Under the pieces are notes generated by a model, which saw nothing but the letters and a program-made list of their open reading frames with translations, made no database searches and was not told the origin of the DNA. Position numbers and translations under genes: made by a program. A stretch of 64,000 nt of DNA from Kitasatospora sp. NBC_01250 (GTDB lineage Bacteria > Actinomycetota > Actinomycetes > Streptomycetales > Streptomycetaceae), in NCBI RefSeq assembly GCF_036226465.1, contig NZ_CP108476.1, positions 1,054,001-1,118,000 on the forward strand. Reading direction: 5' to 3'. Below, piece after piece: positions 36,522 to 45,213 of the stretch. Each line of letters starts with the position of its first letter. The first letter of the stretch is position 1.

Positions 36522-38708
36522 GTGGTGACCGTGCACAGCTCAGAGTCCCAGGTCCCGCGCCAGCAGCCCGGGGCAGGCGAGCCGGGCACCGACGCGGAGT
36601 TCGAGGTGCTGGCCCGTCGCCTGGCCGCCGGGGTCGGTGGGCTGGGCGCGCACGTGGGCGGGCTCTACCTGCTGAACGAGGACGGGGGCGTGCTCGAACT
36701 GACCCTGCTGATGGGCATGCCGCGGGAGTTCGTCGCGCCCTGGGAGGGGGTGGCGCCCGCGGCGCCGATCCCGGTGGCGGAGGCGGTCCGCGAACAGCGC
36801 CTGGTGTGGGTGGGCGGCGAGGCGCAGATGGCACGCCGCTACCCGCGGATCGCGCTCGCCATGCCCTACGCGTTCTGCCTGGCGGCGCTGCCGCTGACCG
36901 TGGCCGGGAGCAGCTACGGCTCGCTCTTCGTGGCCTGGCCGGCCTCGCACCCCGCGGAGCTGTCCGGCCAGGAGCGGGACGGGCTCACGGCGCTCGCCGA
37001 CGAGCTGGCCCGCCTGGTGGCCGGCGCAGCCGCGGCGGGGTGCCCGATGCGGCCCGGGGCCCGGCCGGTGGTGATCTCCGCGCGGCGCGGTCGCGGCGGC
37101 CCGACCGACGTGCTGTCCGCGATGGTGGCGCGGCTGCCGGAGGGCGTCTGCGCGCTCGACCACGCCGGCCGGATCAGCTGGGTGACACCTGCGGCCCTCG
37201 ACCTGCTGGGCGCGCCGATCGACCGCCTGATCGGCGCCCAGCCGTGGAGCGCGCTGCCGTGGCTGCACGACCCCGTCTACGAGGACCGGTACCGGGCGGC
37301 GGTGGTCAGCCAGTTGCCGACCTCGTTCGTGGCACTGCGCCCGCCCGACCGCTGGCTCTCCTTCGAGCTGTATCCGGACGCCGTCGGGCTCACCGTGCGG
37401 ATCACGGCGGCCGAGGTCGCCCCGCAGGACGCCCCGGCGACGACGACGGCCGCCCGCCCGGCGTCGGCGGACCGTGCCGTGCTGCCCACCCGCACCGGCG
37501 GGATCTACCACATCCTGCACCTGGCCAGCGCGCTGACCGAGGCGGTCGGCGTGCAGGACGTGGTGCGGCTGGTCGCCGAGCAGATCGTGCCCGCCTTCGG
37601 CGGCCAGAGCGTGGCGATCCTGGCCGTCGACGGCGGGCGGCTGCGGATCGTGGGCCACCACGGCTACCCGGCCGGCGTGGTGGACGGCTTCGACGGCACC
37701 TCGCTCACCGCGCCGACCCCGGGCGTGCGGGCGTTGATGACCGGGGTGCCCAGCTTCATCGAGTCCCGTGAGGAGCTGGAGCGGCTCTACCCGCAGCGCC
37801 CGGAGCTGCAGGACTCGATGTCCGCCTGGGCCTACCTGCCGCTGGTGGCCTCCGGGCGGCTGGTCGGGACCTGCGTGCTGGCCTTCGCCCAGCCGCACCG
37901 CTTCACCACCGACGACCGCGCCGTGCTCACCTCGGTGGGCGGCCTGATCGCCCAGGCGCTGGACCGCGCGCGGCTGTACGACACCAAGCTCGAACTCGCC
38001 CGCGGCCTGCAGGAGAGCCTGCTCCCGCACGCGCTGCCGCCGGTGCCCGGCCTGCAGACGGCAGCCCGCTACCTGCCCAGCACCGACGGCATGGAGGTGG
38101 GCGGCGACTTCTTCGACGTGGTGCGCCTGGACGACGACAGCGCCGGGGCGGTGATCGGCGACGTCCAGGGACACAACGTGGCGGCGGCCGTCCTGATGGG
38201 CCAGGTCCGCACCGCGGTGCGCGCCTACGCTACGGCGGGCAACGACCCCGCCACGATCCTGGCCCGGACCAACCGCCTGATGGCCGGTCTGGGCTCCGGC
38301 CTGCTCACCAGCTGCGCCTATCTGCGCCTGGACCTGCGCGGCCGCCAGGGCTGGCTGGCCAGTGCCGGCCACCCCATGCCGCTGGTGCGCGACCCGGGCG
38401 GCCGGGTGCGCGTGGTCGAGGCGCCGGCCGGGCTGCTGCTGGGCGTCGAACCCGCCCCGGCGTACACCCTCACCCGCATCGCGCTGCCGGTGGGCAGCGT
38501 GGTGGCGCTGTACACCGACGGCCTGATCGAGGCCCCGGGCGTGGACCTGGACGCCGCGCTGACCGGGATCGGCGACCAGCTCGCCCGGTACGACGGCGGC
38601 TCGCTGGAGGAGCTGGCCGACACGCTGATCCAGCACGCCGAGCGCTCCAAGCGCCGCACCGACGACATCGCCCTCCTGCTGCTGCGCAGCACGCCCATCA
38701 CGCCGTGA
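36522..38708 (+). CDS. GAF-PAS-GAF SpoIIE-type serine phosphatase
   Basis: A 728-residue cytoplasmic PP2C-type phosphatase. A GAF domain (10-165), a PAS-like domain (195-290), a second GAF (330-490) and a SpoIIE/RsbU phosphatase domain (505-725) follow in order. Metal motifs GGDFFDV and GDVQGHN and the late RRTDDIALLLL ending are intact. It probably dephosphorylates an anti-sigma-factor antagonist. No HATPase part, unlike its divergent neighbour. Three close GTG codons (36522, 36525, 36531) could start it, with ACGAGG upstream. Confidence 0.9.
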   Translation: MVTVHSSESQVPRQQPGAGEPGTDAEFEVLARRLAAGVGGLGAHVGGLYLLNEDGGVLELTLLMGMPREFVAPWEGVAPAAPIPVAEAVREQRLVWVGGEAQMARRYPRIALAMPYAFCLAALPLTVAGSSYGSLFVAWPASHPAELSGQERDGLTALADELARLVAGAAAAGCPMRPGARPVVISARRGRGGPTDVLSAMVARLPEGVCALDHAGRISWVTPAALDLLGAPIDRLIGAQPWSALPWLHDPVYEDRYRAAVVSQLPTSFVALRPPDRWLSFELYPDAVGLTVRITAAEVAPQDAPATTTAARPASADRAVLPTRTGGIYHILHLASALTEAVGVQDVVRLVAEQIVPAFGGQSVAILAVDGGRLRIVGHHGYPAGVVDGFDGTSLTAPTPGVRALMTGVPSFIESREELERLYPQRPELQDSMSAWAYLPLVASGRLVGTCVLAFAQPHRFTTDDRAVLTSVGGLIAQALDRARLYDTKLELARGLQESLLPHALPPVPGLQTAARYLPSTDGMEVGGDFFDVVRLDDDSAGAVIGDVQGHNVAAAVLMGQVRTAVRAYATAGNDPATILARTNRLMAGLGSGLLTSCAYLRLDLRGRQGWLASAGHPMPLVRDPGGRVRVVEAPAGLLLGVEPAPAYTLTRIALPVGSVVALYTDGLIEAPGVDLDAALTGIGDQLARYDGGSLEELADTLIQHAERSKRRTDDIALLLLRSTPITP

Positions 38709-38805
38709 CGCACTCCTGCACCGGCCCCGGCCTCCTGCGGCTCCTCCCCCGGCGGCACCTCGTCCCGCAGTACCTCGTCCTGCGGCACCTCCCCCGCGGG
38801 ACCCC

Positions 38806-38895
38806 GTCCTGCGGCACCTCGACGATCACCAGGGTGCCCCGACTGCCCGGGCCCACCGCGTGCTCGACCCCCGCCGGCACCAGGAACAGCTCCGG
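38806..38895 (-). pseudogene. Cupin-domain remnant
   Basis: The minus strand reads PELFLVPAGVEHAVGPG and then TLVIVEVPQD, a close match to the conserved core of small cupins. It has no proper start or intact flanks. A decayed cupin gene is likely. Confidence 0.45.
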
Positions 38896-38909
38896 ACGAC
38901 GGCCACTGC

Positions 38910-39053
38910 GCGAGGTTCCGCCGCCCGTTCGACGGGCGGATCGAGTGCTACGCCCCCCTGACTCCGGCCCAACTACGGCAGGGTTTCGAGGAGTTGCGAG
39001 ACGAACTCCGGCGGGGCGGCCCTTCACCGGCCGGAGTCCGAACCGACCGGTGA
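38910..39053 (+). pseudogene. Possible C-terminal gene remnant
   Basis: In one frame the plus strand reads ARFRRPFDGRIECYAPL followed by TPAQLRQGFEELRDELRRGG and a TGA at 39051. The composition is protein-like but there is no upstream gene in frame. Family not recognised. Confidence 0.3.
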
Positions 39054-39061
39054 AGGGCCGC
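39016..39061. terminator. Strong bidirectional terminator
   Basis: Perfect 15-bp arms (39016-39030 and 39047-39061) with a 16-nt loop. Lies between the plus-strand phosphatase/remnants and the minus-strand gene ending at 39076. Confidence 0.8.
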
Positions 39062-39075
39062 GCAGGGCCTCCGTC

Positions 39076-39267
39076 TCACTGCGGCTGGCTGCCGTCCGGG
39101 TCCTCGGGAGCCAACTGCTCATCGGCCTTCCGCTGCACCGCGTCGACCTGGCTCTGGTACTTGTTGCCGGTCTTCGCGTCGAACGCGTCGCCGGCCTTCT
39201 CGACCCCCTGCCGCGCCGTGTCCTCGTGGCCCTTGAGCAGGCCCTTGAGCTTGTCGAGCATCGACAT
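39076..39267 (-). CDS. Small Rv0909-type 'antitoxin' protein
   Basis: A 63-residue hydrophilic helical protein: SMLDKLKGLLKGHEDTARQGV, then KAGDAFDAKTGNKYQSQVD, ending in acidic/polar residues. This pattern is common in actinobacteria and is annotated as Rv0909-family antitoxin, but it also resembles CsbD-like stress proteins. ATG 39267 has AAGGGAG upstream. No toxin-like partner lies next to it, so an antitoxin role is doubtful here. Confidence 0.7.
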   Translation of the reverse strand: MSMLDKLKGLLKGHEDTARQGVEKAGDAFDAKTGNKYQSQVDAVQRKADEQLAPEDPDGSQPQ

Positions 39268-39534
39268 GTGAGTGGCTCCCTTCGCGTGCCGCTCCACCCA
39301 TGGTCGCCGAGCCCGGCCGGGTTCACATCTCCAGCGGTCGGGCGGGCCGGATCCGGCCCGCGCCGTAGGGAAGCTGTTAAAAGCCCTGCTGAGCGGGCCG
39401 ACGGCGGGTTTCGGGCCCCCGGAACACCAGTATGGTCGTCGGGGCGCCGGCACCGTCGCCGCGCCCGTCAACCCCCAACTCCCGTCACCGTCGCGCCGCC
39501 TGGCGCCGCGGCGGCCTGTCCATGGAGGCGAGCA

Positions 39535-41271
39535 GTGGCAGCTGAGGACCGGGTCCCCACCCGGGGCGTGCTCCGGCGGCCCGGCCTGCGCGCGGTCGAC
39601 ATCGTGGTGGCGCTGGCCCTGATCGGCCTGCTCTACGGGCTGCTGCGGCTGGCCCCCTCGCTGGGCGCGCCGTTCCTGCCCGGCACCGCCCCGGCCGCGG
39701 TCTCCACCGACCCGGACGAGCTGCCGTTCTACGCCGTGCGGTCGCTGCTGCGGATGTTCACGGCGCTGGTCGCCTCGGTGCTGTTCACCTTCGCCTACGC
39801 CAGCGCCGCCGCCCGGCTGCGGCGCGCGGAGAAGGTGCTGCTGCCGGTCCTGGACATCCTGCAGTCCGTCCCGGTGCTGGCGTTCCTGTCCGTCACGGTC
39901 ACCGCCTTCATCGCACTCTTCCCCGGCTCCGAACTCGGCCTGGAGTGCGCCTCGGTGTTCGCCATCTTCACCGCGATGGCCTGGAACATGACCTTCGCCT
40001 TCTACTACTCGCTGGTCAGCCAGCCCCGGGACCTCGACGAGGCGTCCCGGATCATGCGCCTGACCAAGTGGCAGCGCTTCTGGAAGATCGACGTGCCCAG
40101 CGGCATGATCCCGCTGGTCTGGAACGGCATGATGAGCTTCGGCGGTGCCTGGTTCTTCCTGGCCGCCTCCGAGAGCATCAGCGTGCTCAACCAGCAGTAC
40201 GCGCTGCCGGGCATCGGCTCCTACGCGGCGGCAGCCGCGGCCAAGGGCGACCTGGGCGGGATCGGCATCGCCACCGCCGTCATGGTGACCATGGTGATCG
40301 GCGTCAACGTCCTGTTCTGGCGCCCGATGACGGCCTGGGCCGAGCGGTTCCGGGTGGAGGAGTCACAGACGGCCGAGAAGCCGCGCAGCCTGGTCCTCGA
40401 CGTGCTGCGCCGCTCGGTGGTGCCGGGCCTGCTGGGCCGTGCGCTGCGCCCGCTCGGACGACTGCTGGACACCGGGACGCGGCCGTTCGGCCTGGCCGAA
40501 CACCCGCTGGAGTCACCGGTGTTGCGCCGCCGGGCCGGGGACGCGGCGTTCGCCGTGGCGGTGGGCGGCGTGGTGCTGTACGGCGGCTGGCAGTCCTTCA
40601 CCGGCATCCGCGGCACGGTCGGGCTCGGCGAGTTCGGCCACGCCTTCGAGCTGGGCGCGGCCACCTTCGGGCGGGTGCTGGCACTGCTGGCGGTGGCCAC
40701 CGCCGTCTGGGTGCCGATCGGGGTGTGGATCGGGATGAACCCGCGCATCACCCGCTACGCGCAGCCGGTCGTCCAGGTCCTGGCCAGCTTCCCCGCCAAC
40801 TTCCTGTTCCCGTTCGCCATCGCCGCCTTCCTCGCGCTCGGGATCCCGCTCAGCTGGGGCAGCATGCTGCTGATGGCGCTCGGGGCCCAGTGGTACATCC
40901 TGTTCAACGTCATCGCGGGCGCCTCCGCGATACCCGGCGACCTGCGCGAGGCGATGGACGACCTGGGCGTGCGGGGACGGCTGCGCTGGCGCCGGCTGAT
41001 CGTGCCGGCGGTCTTCCCCTACTACGTCACCGGTGGCATCACCGCCGCGGGCGGGGCCTGGAACGCCTCCATCGTCGCGGAGGTCGTCGACTACGGGCAC
41101 CAGCACCTGACCGGCTACGGCCTGGGCGCCTACATCGCGCAGGCCACCCGGGTCGGCGACCACCCGCGGATCCTGGTCGGGGTGATCGTGATGATCGTCT
41201 ACGTGGTCACCCTCAACCGCCTGCTGTGGCGGCGCCTGTACCGCATCGCCCAGACCCGCTACGCCCTCTGA
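39535..41271 (+). CDS. Fused two-domain ABC permease (NitT/TauT type)
   Basis: A 578-residue membrane protein made of two complete permease units in one chain: BPD_transp_1 domains at about residues 60-270 and 390-575. Each carries the EAA-like loop (DEASRIMRLTKWQRFWKIDVPSG and REAMDDLGVRGRLRWRRLIVPAV). Nitrate/sulfonate-type permeases usually have one unit and dimerise. GTG 39535 has GGAGG upstream. The ATPase gene follows 21 nt later. No binding-protein gene is adjacent, so the substrate is unknown. Confidence 0.88.
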   Translation: MAAEDRVPTRGVLRRPGLRAVDIVVALALIGLLYGLLRLAPSLGAPFLPGTAPAAVSTDPDELPFYAVRSLLRMFTALVASVLFTFAYASAAARLRRAEKVLLPVLDILQSVPVLAFLSVTVTAFIALFPGSELGLECASVFAIFTAMAWNMTFAFYYSLVSQPRDLDEASRIMRLTKWQRFWKIDVPSGMIPLVWNGMMSFGGAWFFLAASESISVLNQQYALPGIGSYAAAAAAKGDLGGIGIATAVMVTMVIGVNVLFWRPMTAWAERFRVEESQTAEKPRSLVLDVLRRSVVPGLLGRALRPLGRLLDTGTRPFGLAEHPLESPVLRRRAGDAAFAVAVGGVVLYGGWQSFTGIRGTVGLGEFGHAFELGAATFGRVLALLAVATAVWVPIGVWIGMNPRITRYAQPVVQVLASFPANFLFPFAIAAFLALGIPLSWGSMLLMALGAQWYILFNVIAGASAIPGDLREAMDDLGVRGRLRWRRLIVPAVFPYYVTGGITAAGGAWNASIVAEVVDYGHQHLTGYGLGAYIAQATRVGDHPRILVGVIVMIVYVVTLNRLLWRRLYRIAQTRYAL

Positions 41272-41292
41272 GCCCGAGGCAGGAGACCCCCC

Positions 41293-42630
41293 ATGAACAC
41301 CCGCGCGGACCAGCACGGCGCCGGCGAGGCCGTCATCACCGTCACGGACGTCACCAAGACCTTCACCACCCCGGACGGCAACGCGCTGCCGGTGCTCGAC
41401 TCGGTCGGCTTCACGCTGCACGAGGGCGAGATCGTGGCCCTGCTGGGCAAGTCGGGCTCGGGCAAGTCCACCCTGCTGCGCTGCGCCGCCGGGCTGATCG
41501 CCCCCTCCACCGGCAGCGTCAGCTACCGCGGCACACCGCTGAACGGTGCCAACCCGGGGGTGGCGATGGTCTTCCAGTCCTTCGCCCTGCTGCCCTGGCT
41601 CACCGTCCAGCAGAACGTGGAACTCGGGCTCCAGGCCCAGGGCGTGGGCGAGGCGGAGCGCCGCCGCCGGGCGCTCGGGGCGATCGACCTGATCGGCCTG
41701 GACGGCTTCGAGGGCGCCTACCCCAAGGAGTTGTCCGGCGGCATGCGCCAACGGGTGGGCTTCGCCCGGGCCTTGGTGGTGGAGCCGGACGCGCTCTTCA
41801 TGGACGAGCCGTTCTCCGCGCTCGACGTGCTGACCGCGGAGAACCTGCGCAACGAACTGGTGGGCCTGTGGGAGGGCAAGGAGGCGCCGGTGAAATCGGT
41901 GCTGATCGTCACCCACAACATCGAGGAGGCGGTGCTGCTGGCGGACCGGATCCTGGTGCTCTCCGCCAACCCGGGGCGGATCAAGGCCGAACTGAGCGTC
42001 GACCTGCCCCGCCCGCGTGACCGGCGCACCCCGCAGTTCGAGGCCCTGGTCGACACCGTCTACGGCATCCTCACCGACCGCGCGCAGAGCGGCGCCGCGG
42101 TACCCGCCGCCCGGACCGCGCTGCCCGCCACCCCCACCGGCGCACCGCTGCCGCTGGTCAGCCCCGGCGGGCTCGCCGGGCTGCTGGAGATCCTGGCCGC
42201 CCGCGGCGGCGAGGACGGCATGGCCGAACTCGCCGGTGAACTCAGCTTCGAGGTCGACGACCTGCTGCCGCTGGTGGACGCCGCCGTCCTGCTCGACCTG
42301 GCCCGCACCGAGGGCCCGCGGATCGCCCTGACCGGGGCGGGCCGCGAGTTCGCCGACGCCGACATCCTGACCAGCAAGCAGCTCTTCGCCCGGCACGCCG
42401 TGGCCCACGCCCCTCTGGTGCGGGCCATCGTCCAGGCGCTCACCACCGCCGCCGACCACGTGCTGCGCGAGGGCCTCTTCCTGGACCTGCTGCGCCGCGG
42501 CTTCTCCGACGAGGACGCCCGCCGCCAACTGGACACCGCGATCGACTGGGGCCGCTACGGCGAGCTCTTCGAGTACGACAAGGCCGAGGGACGCCTGGAG
42601 TTGGAGCCGGACACGGTCGCGGCGCTGTAG
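41293..42630 (+). CDS. ABC ATPase with AAA-associated C-terminal domain
   Basis: A 445-residue ATPase partner of the fused permease. Walker A GKSGSGKSTLLR is near residue 55, signature LSGGMRQRVG near 150, Walker B ALFMDEP and the H-loop VTHN follow. After about residue 275 comes a C-terminal AAA-associated domain with winged-helix-like content (ITGAGREF-type segment: LTGAGREFADADILTSKQ). This combination is found with NitT/TauT-like transporters lacking a binding protein. The C-terminal domain probably regulates transport. Confidence 0.9.
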   Translation: MNTRADQHGAGEAVITVTDVTKTFTTPDGNALPVLDSVGFTLHEGEIVALLGKSGSGKSTLLRCAAGLIAPSTGSVSYRGTPLNGANPGVAMVFQSFALLPWLTVQQNVELGLQAQGVGEAERRRRALGAIDLIGLDGFEGAYPKELSGGMRQRVGFARALVVEPDALFMDEPFSALDVLTAENLRNELVGLWEGKEAPVKSVLIVTHNIEEAVLLADRILVLSANPGRIKAELSVDLPRPRDRRTPQFEALVDTVYGILTDRAQSGAAVPAARTALPATPTGAPLPLVSPGGLAGLLEILAARGGEDGMAELAGELSFEVDDLLPLVDAAVLLDLARTEGPRIALTGAGREFADADILTSKQLFARHAVAHAPLVRAIVQALTTAADHVLREGLFLDLLRRGFSDEDARRQLDTAIDWGRYGELFEYDKAEGRLELEPDTVAAL

Positions 42631-42696
42631 CGATGTCGCCGTGGTGCGCCGGCGGCCGGGGAGTCGGTCGCAGCGTCGGCGTAAGCAGGTGCGAGG

Positions 42697-43512
42697 ATGG
42701 TGCGCACTGTGACGATCCGGCAGATTCGCATGCTCCGCGCCGTGGTCTTCGCCACCCTGTGCGTGGCGTTGGCCGCCACCGCGCACGTCAGCATGGCCGA
42801 GGCCGTGCTGCCGGTGCCGGTGCTGGCCGGAGCGTTCGCCGGGACGGTGGGCGGCAGCTGGCTGCTGGCCGGGCGCCGGCGCGGGCCGGTCGCGATCAGC
42901 GGGTGGATGGTGACCGTCCAGGCCGCGCTGCACACGCTCTTCGAGGCCACCGCGACGGTGCAGGCCTCACCCGTCCGGGCGGGCCGCGGTGCACCCGACT
43001 GGGTGAACCTGCTGCTGTGCACGCGTGGTGGGTCGAACCCGACCGCGCTGACCCCCCAGGGGCTGGCCGCGCTGGCGGGCCTGGCGCCGGGCACGCCGGT
43101 GGGCAGCCAAGCAGCTGCCATGCCGTCGATGCCCGGGATGAGCGGGATGGCCGGGATGAGCGGCATGCCCGGCAACGGTACGAGCGGCACCGGCATGAGC
43201 GGGATGGGGACGCCTCTGGTGGACGGCCTGTCCGCCGGGATGCTGGCCGCCCACCTGCTGGCCGCGCTCGCCTGCGCGCTGCTGCTCTGGCGCGGCGAGC
43301 GGGCGATCGTCGGCCTGTTCGAGACGCTGCGCACGCTGGCCGGGGTCTTCCTGCCGGTGCTGGCGCTGCTCGCCCTCGCCTTCACCCCGCACGGGGACGA
43401 ACCGCCGGCCCCGCCGCGCCGCAGGCCCGCGCGCACCCGGCTGCCGCGCCTGGTGGCGCTCTCGCACGCCGTGGTACGGCGCGGCCCGCCCAGCCCCGCC
43501 CTGGCCTTCTGA
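42697..43512 (+). CDS. Membrane protein with Met-rich extracytoplasmic loop
   Basis: A 271-residue protein with about four hydrophobic helices: two near the N-terminus (residues 12-60), then two at about 180-225. Between them lies a loop rich in methionine and glycine (MPSMPGMSGMAGMSGMPG and GMSGMG). Such M-x2-M arrays bind Cu(I) in copper-handling proteins. An Arg/Pro-rich cytoplasmic tail follows. I do not recognise a named family. It starts the stretch of copper-type genes that ends with the CopA-like ATPase. A copper role is inferred. Confidence 0.7.
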   Translation: MVRTVTIRQIRMLRAVVFATLCVALAATAHVSMAEAVLPVPVLAGAFAGTVGGSWLLAGRRRGPVAISGWMVTVQAALHTLFEATATVQASPVRAGRGAPDWVNLLLCTRGGSNPTALTPQGLAALAGLAPGTPVGSQAAAMPSMPGMSGMAGMSGMPGNGTSGTGMSGMGTPLVDGLSAGMLAAHLLAALACALLLWRGERAIVGLFETLRTLAGVFLPVLALLALAFTPHGDEPPAPPRRRPARTRLPRLVALSHAVVRRGPPSPALAF

Positions 43513-43888
43513 GCGCCCGTCACACCTGAGGCTTGCCGCAGGCAGGCAAGCCCTGGATCCGCCGCGTCCAGCGCGCCCCCTCGGGGCGCCCGGAGGGCGC
43601 TGCCCGGTGTGCCCGCGGGCAGGTCACCCCTGCGCCCGTCCGGCCCACGCCGCCCAGGGACGCACGGGTCCGGCCACCACACCCTCCCGAGCACGGCGCC
43701 CGGCCCCCGGCCGCGCCGCGCTGCGCTGCGCTGCGCTGCGCGCTGCCTTCGCGGGCCCGCTCGCGCCTGAAACGGGCCCGAGCAGGCCTGAATCGGCCGG
43801 AATCGGCCTGCGCGGGCCGGAGCGGTGGGTGGGCCGTCTTGCCGATCGACGGCTCCGCCGGTTCGCGGTGCCGTCCTCGTTCCCGCTG
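43513..43888. other. 376-nt non-coding region with hairpins and a pentamer repeat
   Basis: No gene seen between the convergent Met-rich membrane protein and anti-sigma genes. It contains a hairpin at 43530-43552 (8-bp arms), a hairpin at 43573-43589 (7-bp arms, 3-nt loop), four exact ctgcg units at 43721-43740, and further short inverted words to 43830. The first two hairpins are probable terminators. Confidence 0.55.
43530..43552 (+). terminator. Hairpin after the Met-rich membrane gene
   Basis: ggcttgcc-gcaggca-ggcaagcc, 8-bp perfect arms, 18 nt past the stop. Confidence 0.55.
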
Positions 43889-44137
43889 TCAGGACCCCTC
43901 ATGAGCAACAGAAGTACCGCCAAGCGCATCGAGCACCGCGTTGACGAGCAGCTGCGACCGCTGCTCGGACGGCCCGGCCGCGGCCCGCGTCAGCTCGCGC
44001 AGCCGGCGGGCGCCCGCCAGCCACTGGGCGCAGTCGGTGCACCCGCGCGCGTGCGCGGCGCACGGCAGGGCGTCGTGCGCCCCGAGTTCACCGTCGAGCC
44101 GGGCGGATATCGCGAGGCGGTAGTCGGCACAGGTCAT
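43889..44137 (-). CDS. Zinc-finger anti-sigma factor (ZAS type)
   Basis: An 82-residue soluble anti-sigma factor. The zinc motif H-x3-C-x2-C is in HARGCTDC near residue 29, after the MTCADYRLAISARLDGE opening typical of RsrA/ZAS proteins. It has no membrane helix, so it should act in the cytoplasm and may respond to redox or metal. ATG 44137. It is divergent from the ECF sigma gene 79 nt away, its probable partner. Confidence 0.82.
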   Translation of the reverse strand: MTCADYRLAISARLDGELGAHDALPCAAHARGCTDCAQWLAGARRLRELTRAAAGPSEQRSQLLVNAVLDALGGTSVAHEGS

Positions 44138-44163
44138 GCCCTCATGCTCCCGCACCGGTCGAC

Positions 44164-44191
44164 CCGGGCGGTAACGCCCGGCACCGGTGCC
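44164..44191. promoter_or_regulatory. Inverted repeats between anti-sigma and sigma genes
   Basis: ccgggcg-gtaa-cgcccgg (44164-44181) and the palindrome ggcaccggtgcc (44180-44191) lie in the 79-nt divergent gap. Candidate shared operator. Confidence 0.4.
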
Positions 44192-44216
44192 CGGGCCCGC
44201 AGGCCGGAGGCGGACC

Positions 44217-44870
44217 GTGGATGACCAGCAGGTGACCGCACTGGCCCTGGCGGCGCGGGAGGGCCGTCCGCTGGACGTCGAGGCGTTCGTCCGGGCCACC
44301 CAGCGGGACGTGTGGCGCTTCGTCGCGCACCTCACGGACGTCGAGTCCGCCGACGACCTGGCCCAGGAGACCTTCCTGCGGGCGCTGCGGGGCCTGCCCT
44401 CCTTCGCCGGGCGCTCCTCGGCGCGCACCTGGCTGCTCTCGATAGCCCGGCGCACGGTGGTGGACCGCTACCGCAGCGCGGCGGCCCGGCCGCGCTGCTC
44501 GGCCCTGCCCGACGCGGAGGAGGCGGCGCAGCTCCAGCCGGGCCCGGTCGCGCGGTTCGAGGACCAGGTGGCGCTGGCCGACCTGCTGAGCCGTCTCCCC
44601 GACGAGCGGCGGGAGGCGTTCGTGCTGACCCAGGTGGTCGGGCTGAGCTACGCGGAGGTGGCCGACGTGGCCGGCTGCGCGGTGGGCACGGTGCGCTCGC
44701 GGGTCGCCCGCGCGCGGGACCAGCTCGTCACGCTGCTGCGCTCGGCCGAGGACGAGGCCCGCGGCGGGGAAGGCGGAGGCGGCGAGCGCGGGGGCGGCGA
44801 GCGCCGAGCCGTGGGCTGCGGCCGCCCGACGCCCGACGCCGAACGGGCGGACGCGGGCCTGGCGGCCTGA
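44217..44870 (+). CDS. ECF RNA polymerase sigma factor
   Basis: A 217-residue ECF sigma. Region 2 (about residues 25-90) includes DDLAQETFLRALRGLPSF. Region 4 (about 120-175) includes [26 protein letters not shown]. The tail is Gly/Glu-rich. GTG 44217 has CCGGAGG upstream. It is divergent from a ZAS anti-sigma and 91 nt before the Met-rich small protein and copper ATPase, so control of copper genes is plausible. Confidence 0.88.
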   Translation: MDDQQVTALALAAREGRPLDVEAFVRATQRDVWRFVAHLTDVESADDLAQETFLRALRGLPSFAGRSSARTWLLSIARRTVVDRYRSAAARPRCSALPDAEEAAQLQPGPVARFEDQVALADLLSRLPDERREAFVLTQVVGLSYAEVADVAGCAVGTVRSRVARARDQLVTLLRSAEDEARGGEGGGGERGGGERRAVGCGRPTPDAERADAGLAA

Positions 44871-44961
44871 CGGCCCCCGCTCCCGCCTGCCCTGGCTCGA
44901 AAGACATCTGACACCCGTCCGTCGGCGCACTGCCGGCGGACCCCGAATCTGGAGAACCTCT

Positions 44962-45213
44962 TTGCGATTGATGACCACAGCCGTACCAGGCGGGCGTGCC
45001 GCGGCACGGCCCGGCCGGGTCCTGCTCGGCTTCGCCCTGCTGCTCGTGCTGCTCTTCGCCGCCTCGTTCGCGGTGGGACGGTGGGTGGGACCGCCCTCCT
45101 CCCCTCCTGCCGGACCCGCCCGGGGCCCGATGGGCGACGACATGTCCGGCATGCGGATGGCCGGGCTGTCCGCGCCGCAGTCCGGCCCGGGCACCGCGGC
45201 GGTGCCGCGATGA
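44962..45213 (+). CDS. Small Met-rich single-pass membrane protein
   Basis: An 83-residue protein with one helix (VLLGFALLLVLLFAASFAVG) and an outside tail holding DDMSGMRMAG, a methionine cluster like those that bind Cu(I). TTG 44962 fits the GGAG spacing best; ATG 44971 is in frame. Its stop overlaps the ATPase start as ATGA, so the two are translationally coupled. A copper accessory role for the ATPase is inferred. Confidence 0.7.
   Translation: MRLMTTAVPGGRAAARPGRVLLGFALLLVLLFAASFAVGRWVGPPSSPPAGPARGPMGDDMSGMRMAGLSAPQSGPGTAAVPR

Larger units (their letters stand above)
38709..39075. other. 367-nt region of degraded coding sequence
   Basis: No intact gene. It holds a short cupin-like remnant on the minus strand, a possible C-terminal remnant on the plus strand, runs of ggcacctcgtcc-type short repeats (38756-38822), and a strong terminator at 39016-39061. 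Confidence 0.5.

Noticed and set aside
36540..38636. 698-codon minus-strand frame opposite the SpoIIE phosphatase gene
   Set aside because: His/Gln/Arg-rich shadow with no family resemblance.
39076..39267. Toxin-antitoxin module
   Set aside because: The small protein is annotated as antitoxin in relatives, but no toxin-like gene is adjacent.
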